From Micromonospora sp. MH99 (GTDB lineage Bacteria; Actinomycetota; Actinomycetes; Mycobacteriales; Micromonosporaceae), in the NCBI RefSeq assembly GCF_021442385.1, contig NZ_MUZA01000061.1, positions 1 through 39,254 on the forward strand: 39,254 nt of DNA, in the 5' to 3' direction. Positions 16,247-24,309 of this stretch are shown in pieces (the first letter of the stretch is position 1; each line of letters starts with the position of its first letter). The notes under the pieces were generated by a model, which was given only the letters and a program-made list of their open reading frames with translations, searched no databases and was not told the origin of the DNA. Position numbers and translations under genes: made by a program.

Positions 16247-16798
16247 GTGAGACGAAGCCTGGACGCGGCCGACGAGCAGGAACTCGTACGCCGCGTGGCC
16301 TGCGGTGACCGGCGGGCCTTCGACGAGCTCTACCGGCGTACCGCACCGTGGCTGGAGGTACGGCTGCGGCGTCGGTGCGCCGACCCGGACGTGGTCGCCG
16401 ACGTCCTCCAGGAGACCTACCTGACCATCTGGCGGGCGGCCGGCAGCTTCGCCGGCGACCAGGCCAGCGGCAGCGCGGTCGGCTGGTTGTGGACCATCGC
16501 CGCGCACCGCCTGGTCGACGCGTTCCGGCGTCGCTCCCGGCAGGCCCGGACGCCGCAGGTGCACCCGGCCGAGACGGTCGTGCCCGCCGCCGAGGACGAG
16601 GTGCTCGCCGGCCGCGTCGGGCAGGAACTCGAACAGGCCCTCGCCATACTGCCGCCCGAGGTCCGCGCGGTGCTCCGCGCCACAGTCCTCGACGGCTTCA
16701 CCGTCCGCGAGACGTCCGTGCTGCTGGGCGTACCCGAGAACACCGTCAAATCCCGGATCCGCCGCGCCCGGATCGTCCTGCGGGAGGCCCTGTCATGA
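16247..16798 (+). CDS. ECF-type RNA polymerase sigma factor
   Basis: A 183-residue sigma-70 family factor of group 4. Region 2 (about 10-80) includes FDELYRRTAPWLEVRLRRRCADPDVVADVLQETYLTIWRAAGSF and the WLWTIAAHRLVDAFRR 2.4 helix. Region 4 (about 125-180) includes LPPEVRAVLRATVLDGFTVRETSVLLGVPENTVKSRIRRARIVLREAL. The GTG at 16247 is the first in-frame start; a GAGGAGG at 16223-16229 lies about 17 bases away, further than usual. Its stop overlaps the next gene as ATGA, so it is co-translated with its anti-sigma factor. It likely directs expression of its own operon. Confidence 0.88.
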   Translation: MRRSLDAADEQELVRRVACGDRRAFDELYRRTAPWLEVRLRRRCADPDVVADVLQETYLTIWRAAGSFAGDQASGSAVGWLWTIAAHRLVDAFRRRSRQARTPQVHPAETVVPAAEDEVLAGRVGQELEQALAILPPEVRAVLRATVLDGFTVRETSVLLGVPENTVKSRIRRARIVLREALS

Positions 16799-17601
16799 CC
16801 ACGCATCCCACCCTGAACGACATCGACCGCTACGCCGACGGCGATCCCGGCCTCGACGAGGCGACCGTCTGGTCGATCGAGGTGCACCTGGAGAGCTGCG
16901 CCGACTGCCGCGCGCGCCTGGCCGGCAGCACCACCGCCGAGTCGCGCGCCCTGGTCGCCGAGGTCGCGGCAGCCGTCGACCGTGGGATCGCCGCCGGCCC
17001 CGCCCCACGATCAAGGGCATTCTTCCGTACGCCGGTGCGCCAGCGCTGGTTCGTGGCGGCGCTGCTGCCGTGGGTCGCCATGACCGCCGGCGTGCTCGGC
17101 AGCGCGGCCCTGCTCACGTACTTCCTGGCCGAGTTGCCGTCGATCGTGTTGCTGCTCGCGCCCCTGGCGCCGCTGCCCGGGGTCGCGGCTGCCTGGAGCA
17201 GACGCGGTGACCCGGCCTGGGAGCTGATCGTCGGCACCCCCTCGGCCGGTCTGACGATGCTGCTGCGCCGTACCGCAGTGGTGCTCGTCCTGGTCATCCC
17301 GGTGCTCGCCGCGTTCGCCTCCCTCGGCGCCAGCCGGGCGAATCCGGCGCTGATGCTGCTGCCGTGCCTGGCCTTCACCGCCGCCACGCTGCTGCTCGGC
17401 TCCCTCGTCGGCGTCCACCGCGCCGCGATCGGCCTGATGGTGGCCTGGGCCGCCGCCGTGGTCGCACCCAGCCTCGCCACCGCCGAACTGCCGGTGCTCC
17501 TGGAACCGGCGGCCACCGGCGGGTGGGCCCTCGTCACTGTCGTGCTCGCCGCCCTGACCCTCCTGCGCGCCAACAGCTTCCGGCGCCTCACCTCGTTCTG
17601 A
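16795..17601 (+). CDS. Membrane anti-sigma factor with zf-HC2 domain
   Basis: A 268-residue protein with an N-terminal cytoplasmic zinc-finger anti-sigma domain, H31-LES-C35-AD-C38, characteristic of zf-HC2 regulators that hold an ECF sigma factor. It is followed by about six membrane helices from residue 85 onward. The long multi-helix membrane part is more than a simple anchor and resembles a permease-like sensor. Gene order and ATGA overlap with the sigma gene make it the cognate regulator. It may sense membrane conditions or the attached ABC transporter; that is inference. Confidence 0.8.
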   Translation: MTTHPTLNDIDRYADGDPGLDEATVWSIEVHLESCADCRARLAGSTTAESRALVAEVAAAVDRGIAAGPAPRSRAFFRTPVRQRWFVAALLPWVAMTAGVLGSAALLTYFLAELPSIVLLLAPLAPLPGVAAAWSRRGDPAWELIVGTPSAGLTMLLRRTAVVLVLVIPVLAAFASLGASRANPALMLLPCLAFTAATLLLGSLVGVHRAAIGLMVAWAAAVVAPSLATAELPVLLEPAATGGWALVTVVLAALTLLRANSFRRLTSF

Positions 17602-17612
17602 AGGGAACCACC

Positions 17613-18413
17613 ATGCGAGCGGTGAGTACGGTCGAGACGGCCGCCACCATCCACCCCTGGGCCATCCACGCCGAGGCGCTGAAGGTGCGGGCCGGCCGCC
17701 ACCTGGCCGTCGACGGGCTCGACCTGAGCCTGGGCACCGGCGTGCACGGCCTGCTGGGGCGCAACGGCGCGGGCAAGACGACGTTGATGCGTGCCCTCGC
17801 CACGGTGCTCAAGCCGGCCGGAGGTCGGCTCACCCTGCTCGGCAGTTCCGTCGACGGCCGCGCCGACCTGCGCCAGGCCCGGCGCGCGCTGGGCTACCTG
17901 CCGCAGCACTTCGGCTACTACCCGCGGTTCACCGTGCGCGAGTTCGTGTCGTACCTGGCCTGGTTGAAGGAGATGCCGAAGCCCGACATCCCGGCGGCCA
18001 CACAGCGGGCGATCGACCGCGTCGGGCTCAGCGCCAAGGCCGATGCCCGTCTGCGGACACTCTCCGGCGGGATGCTGCGCCGGGCCGGCGTTGCCCAGGC
18101 CATCGTCAACGACCCGCAGGTGCTGCTGCTGGACGAGCCGACCGTCGGCCTCGACCCCGAGCAGCGCCTCGACCTGCGCGAGTTGCTGCGCGACCTGGGT
18201 ACGGACGCCTGCGTACTGGTCTCCACCCACCTCGTCGAGGACGTGGTAGCCGCCTGCACCGAGGTTGTGCTGATCAACGAGGGCCGGCTGGTGTGGCAGG
18301 GCACCCCCGCCGCGCTGGCCGAGCAGGGCGACGAACACCACCCGGGCGACAGCCCCGCCGAACGCGGCTACTCCGCTCTGCTCCGCCGCCACCTCGCGGA
18401 GGCCGCCCGATGA
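17613..18413 (+). CDS. ABC transporter ATP-binding protein
   Basis: A 266-residue ATPase of the exporter (drug/lipid, DRA-like) type. Walker A is GRNGAGKT (49-56), the Q-loop is YLPQHFGYYPRFTVREF, the signature is LSGGM (150-154, in place of LSGGQ), Walker B is LLLDEPT (171-177) and the switch His is in VSTHLVEDV. The ATG follows GAAGGGA. It lies 11 bases after the anti-sigma gene and overlaps the following membrane gene as ATGA. It would power export or extraction through the two downstream membrane proteins. Confidence 0.9.
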   Translation: MRAVSTVETAATIHPWAIHAEALKVRAGRHLAVDGLDLSLGTGVHGLLGRNGAGKTTLMRALATVLKPAGGRLTLLGSSVDGRADLRQARRALGYLPQHFGYYPRFTVREFVSYLAWLKEMPKPDIPAATQRAIDRVGLSAKADARLRTLSGGMLRRAGVAQAIVNDPQVLLLDEPTVGLDPEQRLDLRELLRDLGTDACVLVSTHLVEDVVAACTEVVLINEGRLVWQGTPAALAEQGDEHHPGDSPAERGYSALLRRHLAEAAR

Positions 18414-19732
18414 GCATCCTCGGAATCGAACTGCGGCGCTCCGCCGCGGCCGGCGCCGCCCTGATCACGTTGACGGTCGGCGTCGCCGCGCTCTACACCG
18501 CCCCGGGACGCTGGTCGCAGGGCTGGATGTCCCTCGCGCTGACGGTGAAGGAGTACATGATCCTGCTGTGGCCGATCGCCCTGGCCGCCGGAGCGTGGCA
18601 GGGTCGCCGCGAGCACCGGGCCAAGGTCGGCGAACTGTTCGCCACCACACCCCGGTCCCGTGCCCGCCGGATGCTGCCGGTCCTCGTCGCGATGGGGGCG
18701 TCGGCCGGGCTCGCCTTCCTGCTCGTCATCGCCGCGGGCGGCCTGCGGATCGCCTCGACCGCCGCCTACTTCCCGCCGGACGTCGTCGCCATCACGCTTG
18801 TCGGCGCGCTCTCCCTCGTCGCGGCGGCCTGGCTCGGCCTGGGCATCGGGCGCCTGCTGCCCACTCTGGTGACCGCTCCCGTGCTCGCCGTGGCCGGCGT
18901 GCTGCTGGTCTTCTTCACCGCGATCATGCGACCGGACTGGATGGGCGCGATCCTGTCGCCCGCCTACGGCAGCAGCCCGTTCTACGCGTTCCAGACCATC
19001 GACCCACGGGTCACCGCCGTGCTCGCCCTCTTCATGGGCGGGCTCGCGCTGACCGGCGTACTCCTGCTGGTCGCCGGTGGCCGACGGGCCTCGATCGCCG
19101 CCGCGTTGCCGGTGCTGCTCGGCTTCGGCGTCGCGGCGGCGATCGTCCCCCGCGACGAGGCAGCGCTCGTCGCGCCGGTCGACCCCGTCGCCCGCGAACT
19201 CGTCTGCACCGACGACGCGCCGAAGGTCTGCGTCACCCGCGTCAACGCGAACGTGCTGGACGCGCTGACCCCACTGGCCCGCCAGGGCTTGGCCGTCCTC
19301 GCGAAAATGCCGGACGCTCCCACGCAGGTGTACGAGGACCGGCGGGCCTACCTCATCGAGGACGCGCCCGCCCGCGACACCGACATCGTCACGATCGTCA
19401 TCCGGATCGACGACCACGGCGGCCTGGCCCACCCCGACGCCGTGGTCCCCGAGATGGTCTTCGGCCTGGGCACCGGGTACGGCAACCCGGACTGCGAACG
19501 CAACGGTGCTGTCGAACGGGCAGCCGCCTACCACCTGCTCGGCCGCGAGCCGGTCTCCGACGTCGGCGTCATCCCCGAGATGATCGAGGAAGAACCGCAG
19601 CTCAACGCCGAGGCGGTCACCCTGTGGCAGGGCCTGCAGAAGCTACCCGCACCGGAGGCGATGTCCCGCGTGACTGCGGTACGCGACGCGATCCTGGCCT
19701 GCCAGGACCCCACCGGACTGCTGTCGCGATGA
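18410..19732 (+). CDS. ABC-2-like permease with a large C-terminal domain
   Basis: A 440-residue membrane protein with about six to seven hydrophobic segments in residues 10-250, followed by an approximately 190-residue soluble domain that contains VCTDDAPKVCVTRV and several Cys. The soluble domain would face outside if the first terminus is cytoplasmic and the helix number is odd. The family is not recognised beyond the general ABC-2 permease pattern and its operon position. It shares ATGA overlaps with the genes on both sides. It most likely forms the membrane channel with the 190-residue protein that follows. Confidence 0.72.
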   Translation: MSILGIELRRSAAAGAALITLTVGVAALYTAPGRWSQGWMSLALTVKEYMILLWPIALAAGAWQGRREHRAKVGELFATTPRSRARRMLPVLVAMGASAGLAFLLVIAAGGLRIASTAAYFPPDVVAITLVGALSLVAAAWLGLGIGRLLPTLVTAPVLAVAGVLLVFFTAIMRPDWMGAILSPAYGSSPFYAFQTIDPRVTAVLALFMGGLALTGVLLLVAGGRRASIAAALPVLLGFGVAAAIVPRDEAALVAPVDPVARELVCTDDAPKVCVTRVNANVLDALTPLARQGLAVLAKMPDAPTQVYEDRRAYLIEDAPARDTDIVTIVIRIDDHGGLAHPDAVVPEMVFGLGTGYGNPDCERNGAVERAAAYHLLGREPVSDVGVIPEMIEEEPQLNAEAVTLWQGLQKLPAPEAMSRVTAVRDAILACQDPTGLLSR

Positions 19733-20301
19733 CACTGCACCTGCGCGCGCGACGCGTACCCCTGGCACTGGCCGCCTCCGTCGGCGCGGCGGCCCTGATC
19801 TGGGCGCTGTGGCTGACCCTCGCCAAGGAACGCGACGCCATCCTCCTGCTCGTCGTACTGACGGTCATGCTGATGGTGGCGGTCCTGTCGACCACGCTGG
19901 CAGCCCCCGACGAAGACCTGGAACGCACCGCCGCACTGCACTGGCCGTGGCGCCGAGCCGTGCATCTGCTGGCCGCGCTGGCGCTCGTACTCGTCGTGCT
20001 GCTCGCCACCCAGCTCACCGGCGCCCGGTTCGGCCCCGCCGCGCTGGTGGTCCGCGACTCCGCCGGCCTGCTGGGCCTCACCGCCCTCTGCGCGGCGCTC
20101 GTGGGCGCGGCCCGCGCCTGGTTCGTCCCCATGGGCTGGGCTGTCGTCGCGGCCCTGTTCCCCCAGCCGGGCACGTGGGGCGCCCTCGCCACCTGGCCGG
20201 GCCAGCCCCACACCAGCCGGCCGGCGGCGGCGGTCGCGGCCGTCCTGGCAGTGGCGGGCCTTCTGGCGTACGCGCTGCGGGGAGCCGCCCGACCCGAGTG
20301 A
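19729..20301 (+). CDS. Small integral membrane protein, last gene of the sigma-ABC operon
   Basis: A 190-residue protein with about five to six hydrophobic helices and little soluble sequence. No family signature is recognised. Its ATG overlaps the upstream permease stop (ATGA), so it is part of the same coupled operon and is probably the second membrane component of the transporter. The codon composition matches its neighbours. Confidence 0.7.
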   Translation: MTLHLRARRVPLALAASVGAAALIWALWLTLAKERDAILLLVVLTVMLMVAVLSTTLAAPDEDLERTAALHWPWRRAVHLLAALALVLVVLLATQLTGARFGPAALVVRDSAGLLGLTALCAALVGAARAWFVPMGWAVVAALFPQPGTWGALATWPGQPHTSRPAAAVAAVLAVAGLLAYALRGAARPE

Positions 20302-20358
20302 CGGCGTGCGCGAGCATGCGATCTGTGGTTGTCAGGTGACATCAGGTGGTCATGATGG

Positions 20359-20511
20359 GTGCGTCCTCTATGGAGATCCTCGGGCTGGTTCGTCGGCTCC
20401 GGGTCGGAGACCGTGACGAAGGACGGCAACACGGCCACCAACTCCGGTGTGGTGTCGATGGGGCCGAACGCCGTCCACCACACCGTGATCAAGAAGCCCC
20501 GGTGGCGGTGA
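20359..20511 (+). CDS. Small G/N/V-rich peptide (50 aa), unrecognised
   Basis: A 51-codon frame starts with GTG at 20359, directly after an in-frame TGA, with AGGTGG about nine bases upstream. The product ends SGVVSMGPNAVHHTVIKKPRWR after a GWFVGSGSETVTKDGNTAT stretch. The alternating Gly/Asn/Val/Thr pattern looks like short beta-strands and is similar in style to small actinobacterial repeat peptides and amyloid-like signalling motifs; I cannot assign a family. It lies 57 bases after the sigma-ABC operon and may be its last cistron or independent. Confidence 0.5.
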   Translation: MRPLWRSSGWFVGSGSETVTKDGNTATNSGVVSMGPNAVHHTVIKKPRWR

Positions 20512-20572
20512 CCCACCCGGACGGGCTGTTTGCGGCCGCGTCCGGCAAGGCTGGTTGCGTCGCCGCTGCCGG

Positions 20573-21316
20573 CTAGGATCCGGTCGACTGGTATCTGCGG
20601 ATCGCGGCTTCGGCGACCTGGATCAGCAGCTCGTCGTCGCCAGGTCTGTTGCCCTCCTCCTGGATCGCTACCAGGGCGGTTCCGACATGGATGAGCAGGA
20701 CGTCGCACTTGAGGACGTCGGTGCCCGACGTCGCCGTGCAGTTGAGGTGGACGCTGTCGTCGCCCAACTGGGGGCCGGGCGTCAAGGCGAATCGGTGGAT
20801 GGCATTGTCGCCCTGACCGGAGAGCGCAACCGTGGGGCAGCGGTCGACGAAGGTGCGCAGGCCCGCCATCGCCCGTCGGGCACCGTCATCGGGGTAGGTG
20901 CGGAGGACTTCCGTGCCCACCCAGAGGTCATCGGGACCGGTGTCATAGCTGAGGGTGGCCGCGGCGGTCGCCGACGGAGCCCCGGTCAGCCGGCGGGCGG
21001 ACAGCAGCGGGATCATCTCGCGTGAACAGGGCGCGTCACCGGCCGAGGGGCGATCTCCCGCGTCCGAGGCCATGACCGTCGCGATGTCCACAGAGAATCC
21101 CGGCGGCAGCGACTCCGCACCCACCAGGCGCGCGGACAGCGCCGGCGAGTACCCGGCACCGCCCGTCGCTGGAACGGGGGAGGGTGGCGTGGTCGCCGCC
21201 GCTGGCTTCGTTCCGCTCGCCGACGGATCGGCCGCGGGTGCGGTCGACGGAGCGCACGCCGCCGCCATGCATACGGCCACCACCGCGACCGACCTACGCA
21301 GCACCACACTGAGCAC
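20573..21316 (-). CDS. Secreted lipoprotein, sensor-domain-like
   Basis: A 247-residue exported lipoprotein. A short signal ends in the lipobox AAAC with Cys21, followed by a Ser/Pro/Ala-rich linker to about residue 60 and a folded domain with paired cysteines (PCSREM, DRCPTVAL, HLNCTAT, LKCDVLL). The pattern resembles extracellular sensor domains of the PknH type found in actinobacteria, but the match is only by general appearance. The GTG at 21316 follows GGAG with 8-base spacing; the TTG at 21349 is less likely. It converges on the small ORF and the sigma-ABC operon. Confidence 0.72.
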   Translation of the reverse strand: MLSVVLRRSVAVVAVCMAAACAPSTAPAADPSASGTKPAAATTPPSPVPATGGAGYSPALSARLVGAESLPPGFSVDIATVMASDAGDRPSAGDAPCSREMIPLLSARRLTGAPSATAAATLSYDTGPDDLWVGTEVLRTYPDDGARRAMAGLRTFVDRCPTVALSGQGDNAIHRFALTPGPQLGDDSVHLNCTATSGTDVLKCDVLLIHVGTALVAIQEEGNRPGDDELLIQVAEAAIRRYQSTGS

Positions 21317-21442
21317 GGACCCGACTCCACCTCTCGCGGGACGCGTCAAGCTACCAGCGATGGGCCGGCCGAGCCGTCCCGGGCCATCGAGCTGACGGGG
21401 GGTTGGCGAGTCGACGCGGGCGACATCTCGTGACGTGCGCCC

Positions 21443-21868
21443 TCAGTCGAAGTCGATGCGCATCAGTCTGCTGTTTGCCCAGTCCTCCAGCCGTGTCGGT
21501 CGTATGGTGCCGGGGTCGTGGGGCTGGTTGAGGTCGTCGACGATGGCGGCGAGGACCGCCGCTCGTTCGGCCGGGTCGGTGACGGGCGTGGCGTGGGCCG
21601 CCAGGTCGGCAGTGACGCCGTTCTTCAGGTGGAAGGTGAAGGCGGGGTTCGCGCGCAGGTTCGCGTGCCAGCCGGTGGCCCCTCCGCCCGCGCCGCTACA
21701 GAGGTAGGTGGCGCCGTGGGCGCGGTAGAAGAAGATTTCGATGCGACGGGGCCGTCCGGTGCGCCGCCCGGTGGTGGTGATGTCCACGACCCGTTCGCGG
21801 GTGCCGGCCGCCGGCGTGATCTCGATGGCTCGTCTGATCTCCGGTGGCAGGTGCGAGAGCGATGTCAT
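21443..21868 (-). CDS. Deazaflavin (F420)-dependent nitroreductase-family oxidoreductase
   Basis: A 141-residue split-barrel protein of the Ddn/FDOR family. RVVDITTTGRRTGRPRRIEIFFY is the diagnostic segment of F420-binding members, and GWHANLRANPAFTFHLKNG is the second conserved stretch. Such enzymes use reduced F420 to reduce quinones or other small molecules. The ATG at 21868 overlaps the stop of the SDR gene (ATGA), so the two are coupled and may act on the same substrate. Control by the divergent TetR regulator through the SDR promoter is likely. Confidence 0.85.
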   Translation of the reverse strand: MTSLSHLPPEIRRAIEITPAAGTRERVVDITTTGRRTGRPRRIEIFFYRAHGATYLCSGAGGGATGWHANLRANPAFTFHLKNGVTADLAAHATPVTDPAERAAVLAAIVDDLNQPHDPGTIRPTRLEDWANSRLMRIDFD

Positions 21869-22644
21869 GCGGCCTCGTTCTTCAGGGCGGGCCCGAGGAG
21901 GAGCCCGCCGTCGACGATGTGTTCGGCACCGGTGATGAAGGCGGCGTCAGGCGAGGCGAGGAACAGCAGCGTCGCCGTGATGTCGGCGGGTTGCCCGAGC
22001 CGGGGGACCGCGAACGGCTCGGGTGTGTAGAAGTCGGCGATCGGGGCGTCGGCACCGGCCGCTGGCTCGGTGATGAACGCGGTGGCGACGACACCGGGGT
22101 GGATGGTGTTGACGCGGATGTTGTCGCGGCCGAGTTCGAGGGCGGCGGTCCGGGTGAGCCCACGGACGGCCCACTTGCTGGCGACGTAGGGCGCGTAGAA
22201 GGCGGTGCCGCCGGTGCCCATCGTGGAGGCGATGTTGACGATCACCCCGCCGCCCGCTCGTCGCAGCGCTGGTGCGGCGGCCCTGATGCCGAGGAACGTG
22301 CCAGTGAGGTTGATGTCGAGGATGCGGGCCCAGGTGGCCGGATCGGTGGACTCGATCAGGGCCGGCGGGTTCTGCACCCCGGCGTTGTTGACCAGGATGG
22401 TGAGCGCGCCGAACGCTTCCTCGGTCGCCGCGACGGCGTCGGCCCACGACGTCTCGTCGGAGACGTCGAGGCGTACGAAAAGGGCTTTGTCCCCCAGGTC
22501 GGCGGCGAGGGCGGCGCCGCGCTCGGCGTCGATGTCGCCGACGACGACGTTGGCGCCCTCGGCGTGGAAGGCGCGGACGTGACTCGCGCCCTGGCCTCCG
22601 GTGCCGCCGGTGACGAGAACTGTCTGAGCGGTGAAGCGGGACAT
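21865..22644 (-). CDS. Short-chain dehydrogenase/reductase (SDR)
   Basis: A 259-residue classical SDR. The cofactor motif is TGGTGGQG (12-19), the NNAG motif follows, and the active site includes the serine of NIASTMG and YVASK, with IHPGVV after it. D at the end of beta-2 (VVVGDIDAE) favours NAD over NADP. The ATG follows GGAGGA. It is first in a two-gene operon with the F420 oxidoreductase and diverges from a TetR gene whose operators lie in between. The substrate is unknown. Confidence 0.9.
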   Translation of the reverse strand: MSRFTAQTVLVTGGTGGQGASHVRAFHAEGANVVVGDIDAERGAALAADLGDKALFVRLDVSDETSWADAVAATEEAFGALTILVNNAGVQNPPALIESTDPATWARILDINLTGTFLGIRAAAPALRRAGGGVIVNIASTMGTGGTAFYAPYVASKWAVRGLTRTAALELGRDNIRVNTIHPGVVATAFITEPAAGADAPIADFYTPEPFAVPRLGQPADITATLLFLASPDAAFITGAEHIVDGGLLLGPALKNEAA

Positions 22645-22665
22645 GCGGTCCTCCGTGAGGGGCAG

Positions 22666-22742
22666 ATGGTGAGTCGAACGACTCACCATGACGACAGTAC
22701 GTCGCCGCGAATGGTGAGTCAACCCACTCACCTCGCTATGAT
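22666..22742. promoter_or_regulatory. Two TetR-type operators in the SDR/TetR divergent promoter region
   Basis: Site 1 is GGTGAGTC-N4-GACTCACC at 22668-22687, within a perfect 11-base-arm inverted repeat (22666-22689). Site 2 is GGTGAGTC-N4-CACTCACC at 22713-22732, differing at one position. Their centres are 45 bases apart. A -10 hexamer TATGAT at 22737-22742 sits six bases before the TetR ATG and directly after site 2, so binding there would block the TetR promoter, while site 1 lies just upstream of the SDR start. The likely ligand is the TetR protein next door. Confidence 0.85.
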
Positions 22743-22748
22743 GGCCGC

Positions 22749-23354
22749 ATGACGACCTATCACCAGCGGGTGGCTCAGCAGAAGCGCGCGCTGATCGTGC
22801 AGGCCGCCACGCAGCTGTTCCTCGAACTGGGCTACGACCGGGCGTCGCTGGCGCGCATCGCCGAGGAGGCCGGGGTGTCGAAGGCGACGCTGTTCAAGCA
22901 GTTCCCGACGAAGGCGGCGCTGTTCGACGCCATAGTCGTCGACTCCTGGGCCGGCGAGGATGACGCCGAAGTGCCGTCCGTGGGTGACCTGGCAGCCGGC
23001 CTGACCGCGCTCGGACGCCATTACGCCGCGCTGTTGGGCCGGCCCGGGATGGCGGATTTGTTCCGCATCGTCATCGCCGAGCTGCCCCGCTTTCCCGAAC
23101 TGGCCAAGGCGCACTTCGCAGAAGGCAAGCTGCCGTACTTCGAGACGGTGCGCACCTACCTCATGGCCGAGCGCGACGCGGGGACGGCCGACATCGCGGA
23201 TCCGCAGATGGCCGCCACGCAGTTCCTTGGGATGATCTCCAACTACGTGTTCTGGCCGAGCCTGCTGGTCCCGGGCTGGACCGTCACCCCGCAGCGCGTG
23301 AGCGCGGTGGTGGACGACGCCGTTCGCACCATGGTCGCCCGCTACGGCCGGTAG
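22749..23354 (+). CDS. TetR-family transcriptional regulator
   Basis: A 201-residue repressor with an N-terminal helix-turn-helix (about 10-55; YDRASLARIAEEAGVSKATLFKQFPTKAALFDAIV) and an all-helical ligand domain similar in outline to the AcrR/TetR_C types. The ATG is six bases from a TATGAT hexamer with no ribosome site, so it is probably translated from a leaderless mRNA. It is divergent from the SDR and F420 genes, with two operators between them; it most likely represses both itself and that pair. Confidence 0.88.
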   Translation: MTTYHQRVAQQKRALIVQAATQLFLELGYDRASLARIAEEAGVSKATLFKQFPTKAALFDAIVVDSWAGEDDAEVPSVGDLAAGLTALGRHYAALLGRPGMADLFRIVIAELPRFPELAKAHFAEGKLPYFETVRTYLMAERDAGTADIADPQMAATQFLGMISNYVFWPSLLVPGWTVTPQRVSAVVDDAVRTMVARYGR

Positions 23355-23743
23355 ACATCCGACGGGGTCTGTCCACGTCTACGACCTCGGGCTGCTGCCC
23401 TCCCCCGCACAGCCTTTGGCTGCCCTCGTTCGGGCCGCTTGCTCGCAGGGCCGTCGCGCAGCGATGCGAAGCACCCTTGAGGTCGGAGAGGCGGCCCCGC
23501 ATCCTCCGCGCCGCATCCCCACCACGGCCGGCGGTGCCTCGCCCTACGGCGCGGCGGTGCGACGGCCGCCACGCACCGGCCGCCTTGATAGACGTACAGA
23601 AAGTCCTTCCACGACCGGCCGGCAGCCGGCTGTCCGCTCGGGGCCTGCGTGACAGATCGGTATCAGGACCTGGGTGATGCTTCGCTGAGGTGGCAACAGC
23701 GACCGATGGAACTCCGTGAAGGCAGGAGGAGATCCGAGCCGGC
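23355..23743. other. Gene-free region of 389 bases
   Basis: No convincing gene is seen. It begins with an inverted repeat GTAGAC (23351-23356) / GTCTAC (23377-23382) over the TetR stop, a possible transcript end. The middle is GC-rich and has short dyads such as CAGCC-TTT-GGCTG. From 23616 it contains the left copy of the imperfect inverted repeat described separately. A hairpin, GAGCCGG-N9-CCGGCTC (23736-23758), overlaps the end of the following minus-strand gene and may terminate it. The open frames here have the composition of random GC-rich DNA. Confidence 0.5.
23616..23690 (+). repeat. Left copy of an imperfect inverted repeat
   Basis: This copy carries CGGCCGGCAGCCGGC at 23616-23630, TGTCC, and TGCGTGACAGATC at 23646-23658. 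The reverse complement occurs at about 24310-24384. After the 13-base identity the similarity continues at roughly 15 of 22 positions. The pair encloses one gene (23744-24226). Confidence 0.6.
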
Positions 23744-24226
23744 TCACTGATCCGGCTCACGCTCCGGGCAGTCGGCGTGCTGCCAGGTAGCCGCCAGGTC
23801 CTGGCTCGTCACGATCAACCTTCCGGAGAGACAGACAATTTCGTGTCGGCACCCGTGTTCGTGCGGCAGCACTTCGTCCAGCATCACGTCTTGGAGCTGG
23901 ACCACGTCCAGCCCTTGGTCGGCCGGCTCAATCGTCAGGCTCTGCACGCCGCTGTACCGGATCGTCAGGTCTTCCTCGTGTTTCCAACAGTTGTGCCGCA
24001 GGTACAGCTCAAGCCACGCGCTTCCGTCGGCTCCACCGGACGTCAGTCGCGCGGGCTTGAGGTCCTTGACGCACCGCTGACCAAAGAAGTCATAGTGGCC
24101 GGGGTCAGTGGCGAACCTGCGTGCTCCTTCGGGCAACGAGTCAGCAAGCGACGGCAACTGCCGCAGGTATTCGTTGGGATCCAGAGCCACGCCACTGCGG
24201 GTCCGCTCAACGCTGACGTATCTCAC
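23744..24226 (-). CDS. Unrecognised 160-aa protein in an inverted-repeat cassette
   Basis: No family is recognised. The product is about 160 residues, soluble, rich in Asp/Glu/His/Leu, with a beta-strand-like centre (WLELYLRHNCWKHEEDLTIRYS) and an HEHGCRHEIVCLSGRLIVTS strand pair near the C-terminus. It looks like small immunity or adaptor proteins found as orphans in actinomycete accessory DNA, but this is impression only. The GTG start follows GGAGGGCGG. Its codon use is less biased than its neighbours, with AT-richer stretches. It lies between the two arms of the inverted repeat. Confidence 0.6.
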   Translation of the reverse strand: MRYVSVERTRSGVALDPNEYLRQLPSLADSLPEGARRFATDPGHYDFFGQRCVKDLKPARLTSGGADGSAWLELYLRHNCWKHEEDLTIRYSGVQSLTIEPADQGLDVVQLQDVMLDEVLPHEHGCRHEIVCLSGRLIVTSQDLAATWQHADCPEREPDQ

Positions 24227-24309
24227 TGCCGCCCTCCACTCCCGCTACCCACAGCTGGTACGAGCGGGGGCATCATCGCACCTACGGCGGAGCGCACAGG
24301 AGATCGTCT

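Noticed and set aside
18368..19534. A 388-codon minus-strand frame opposite the permease gene
   Set aside because: A shadow of a membrane-protein gene that belongs to a coupled operon.
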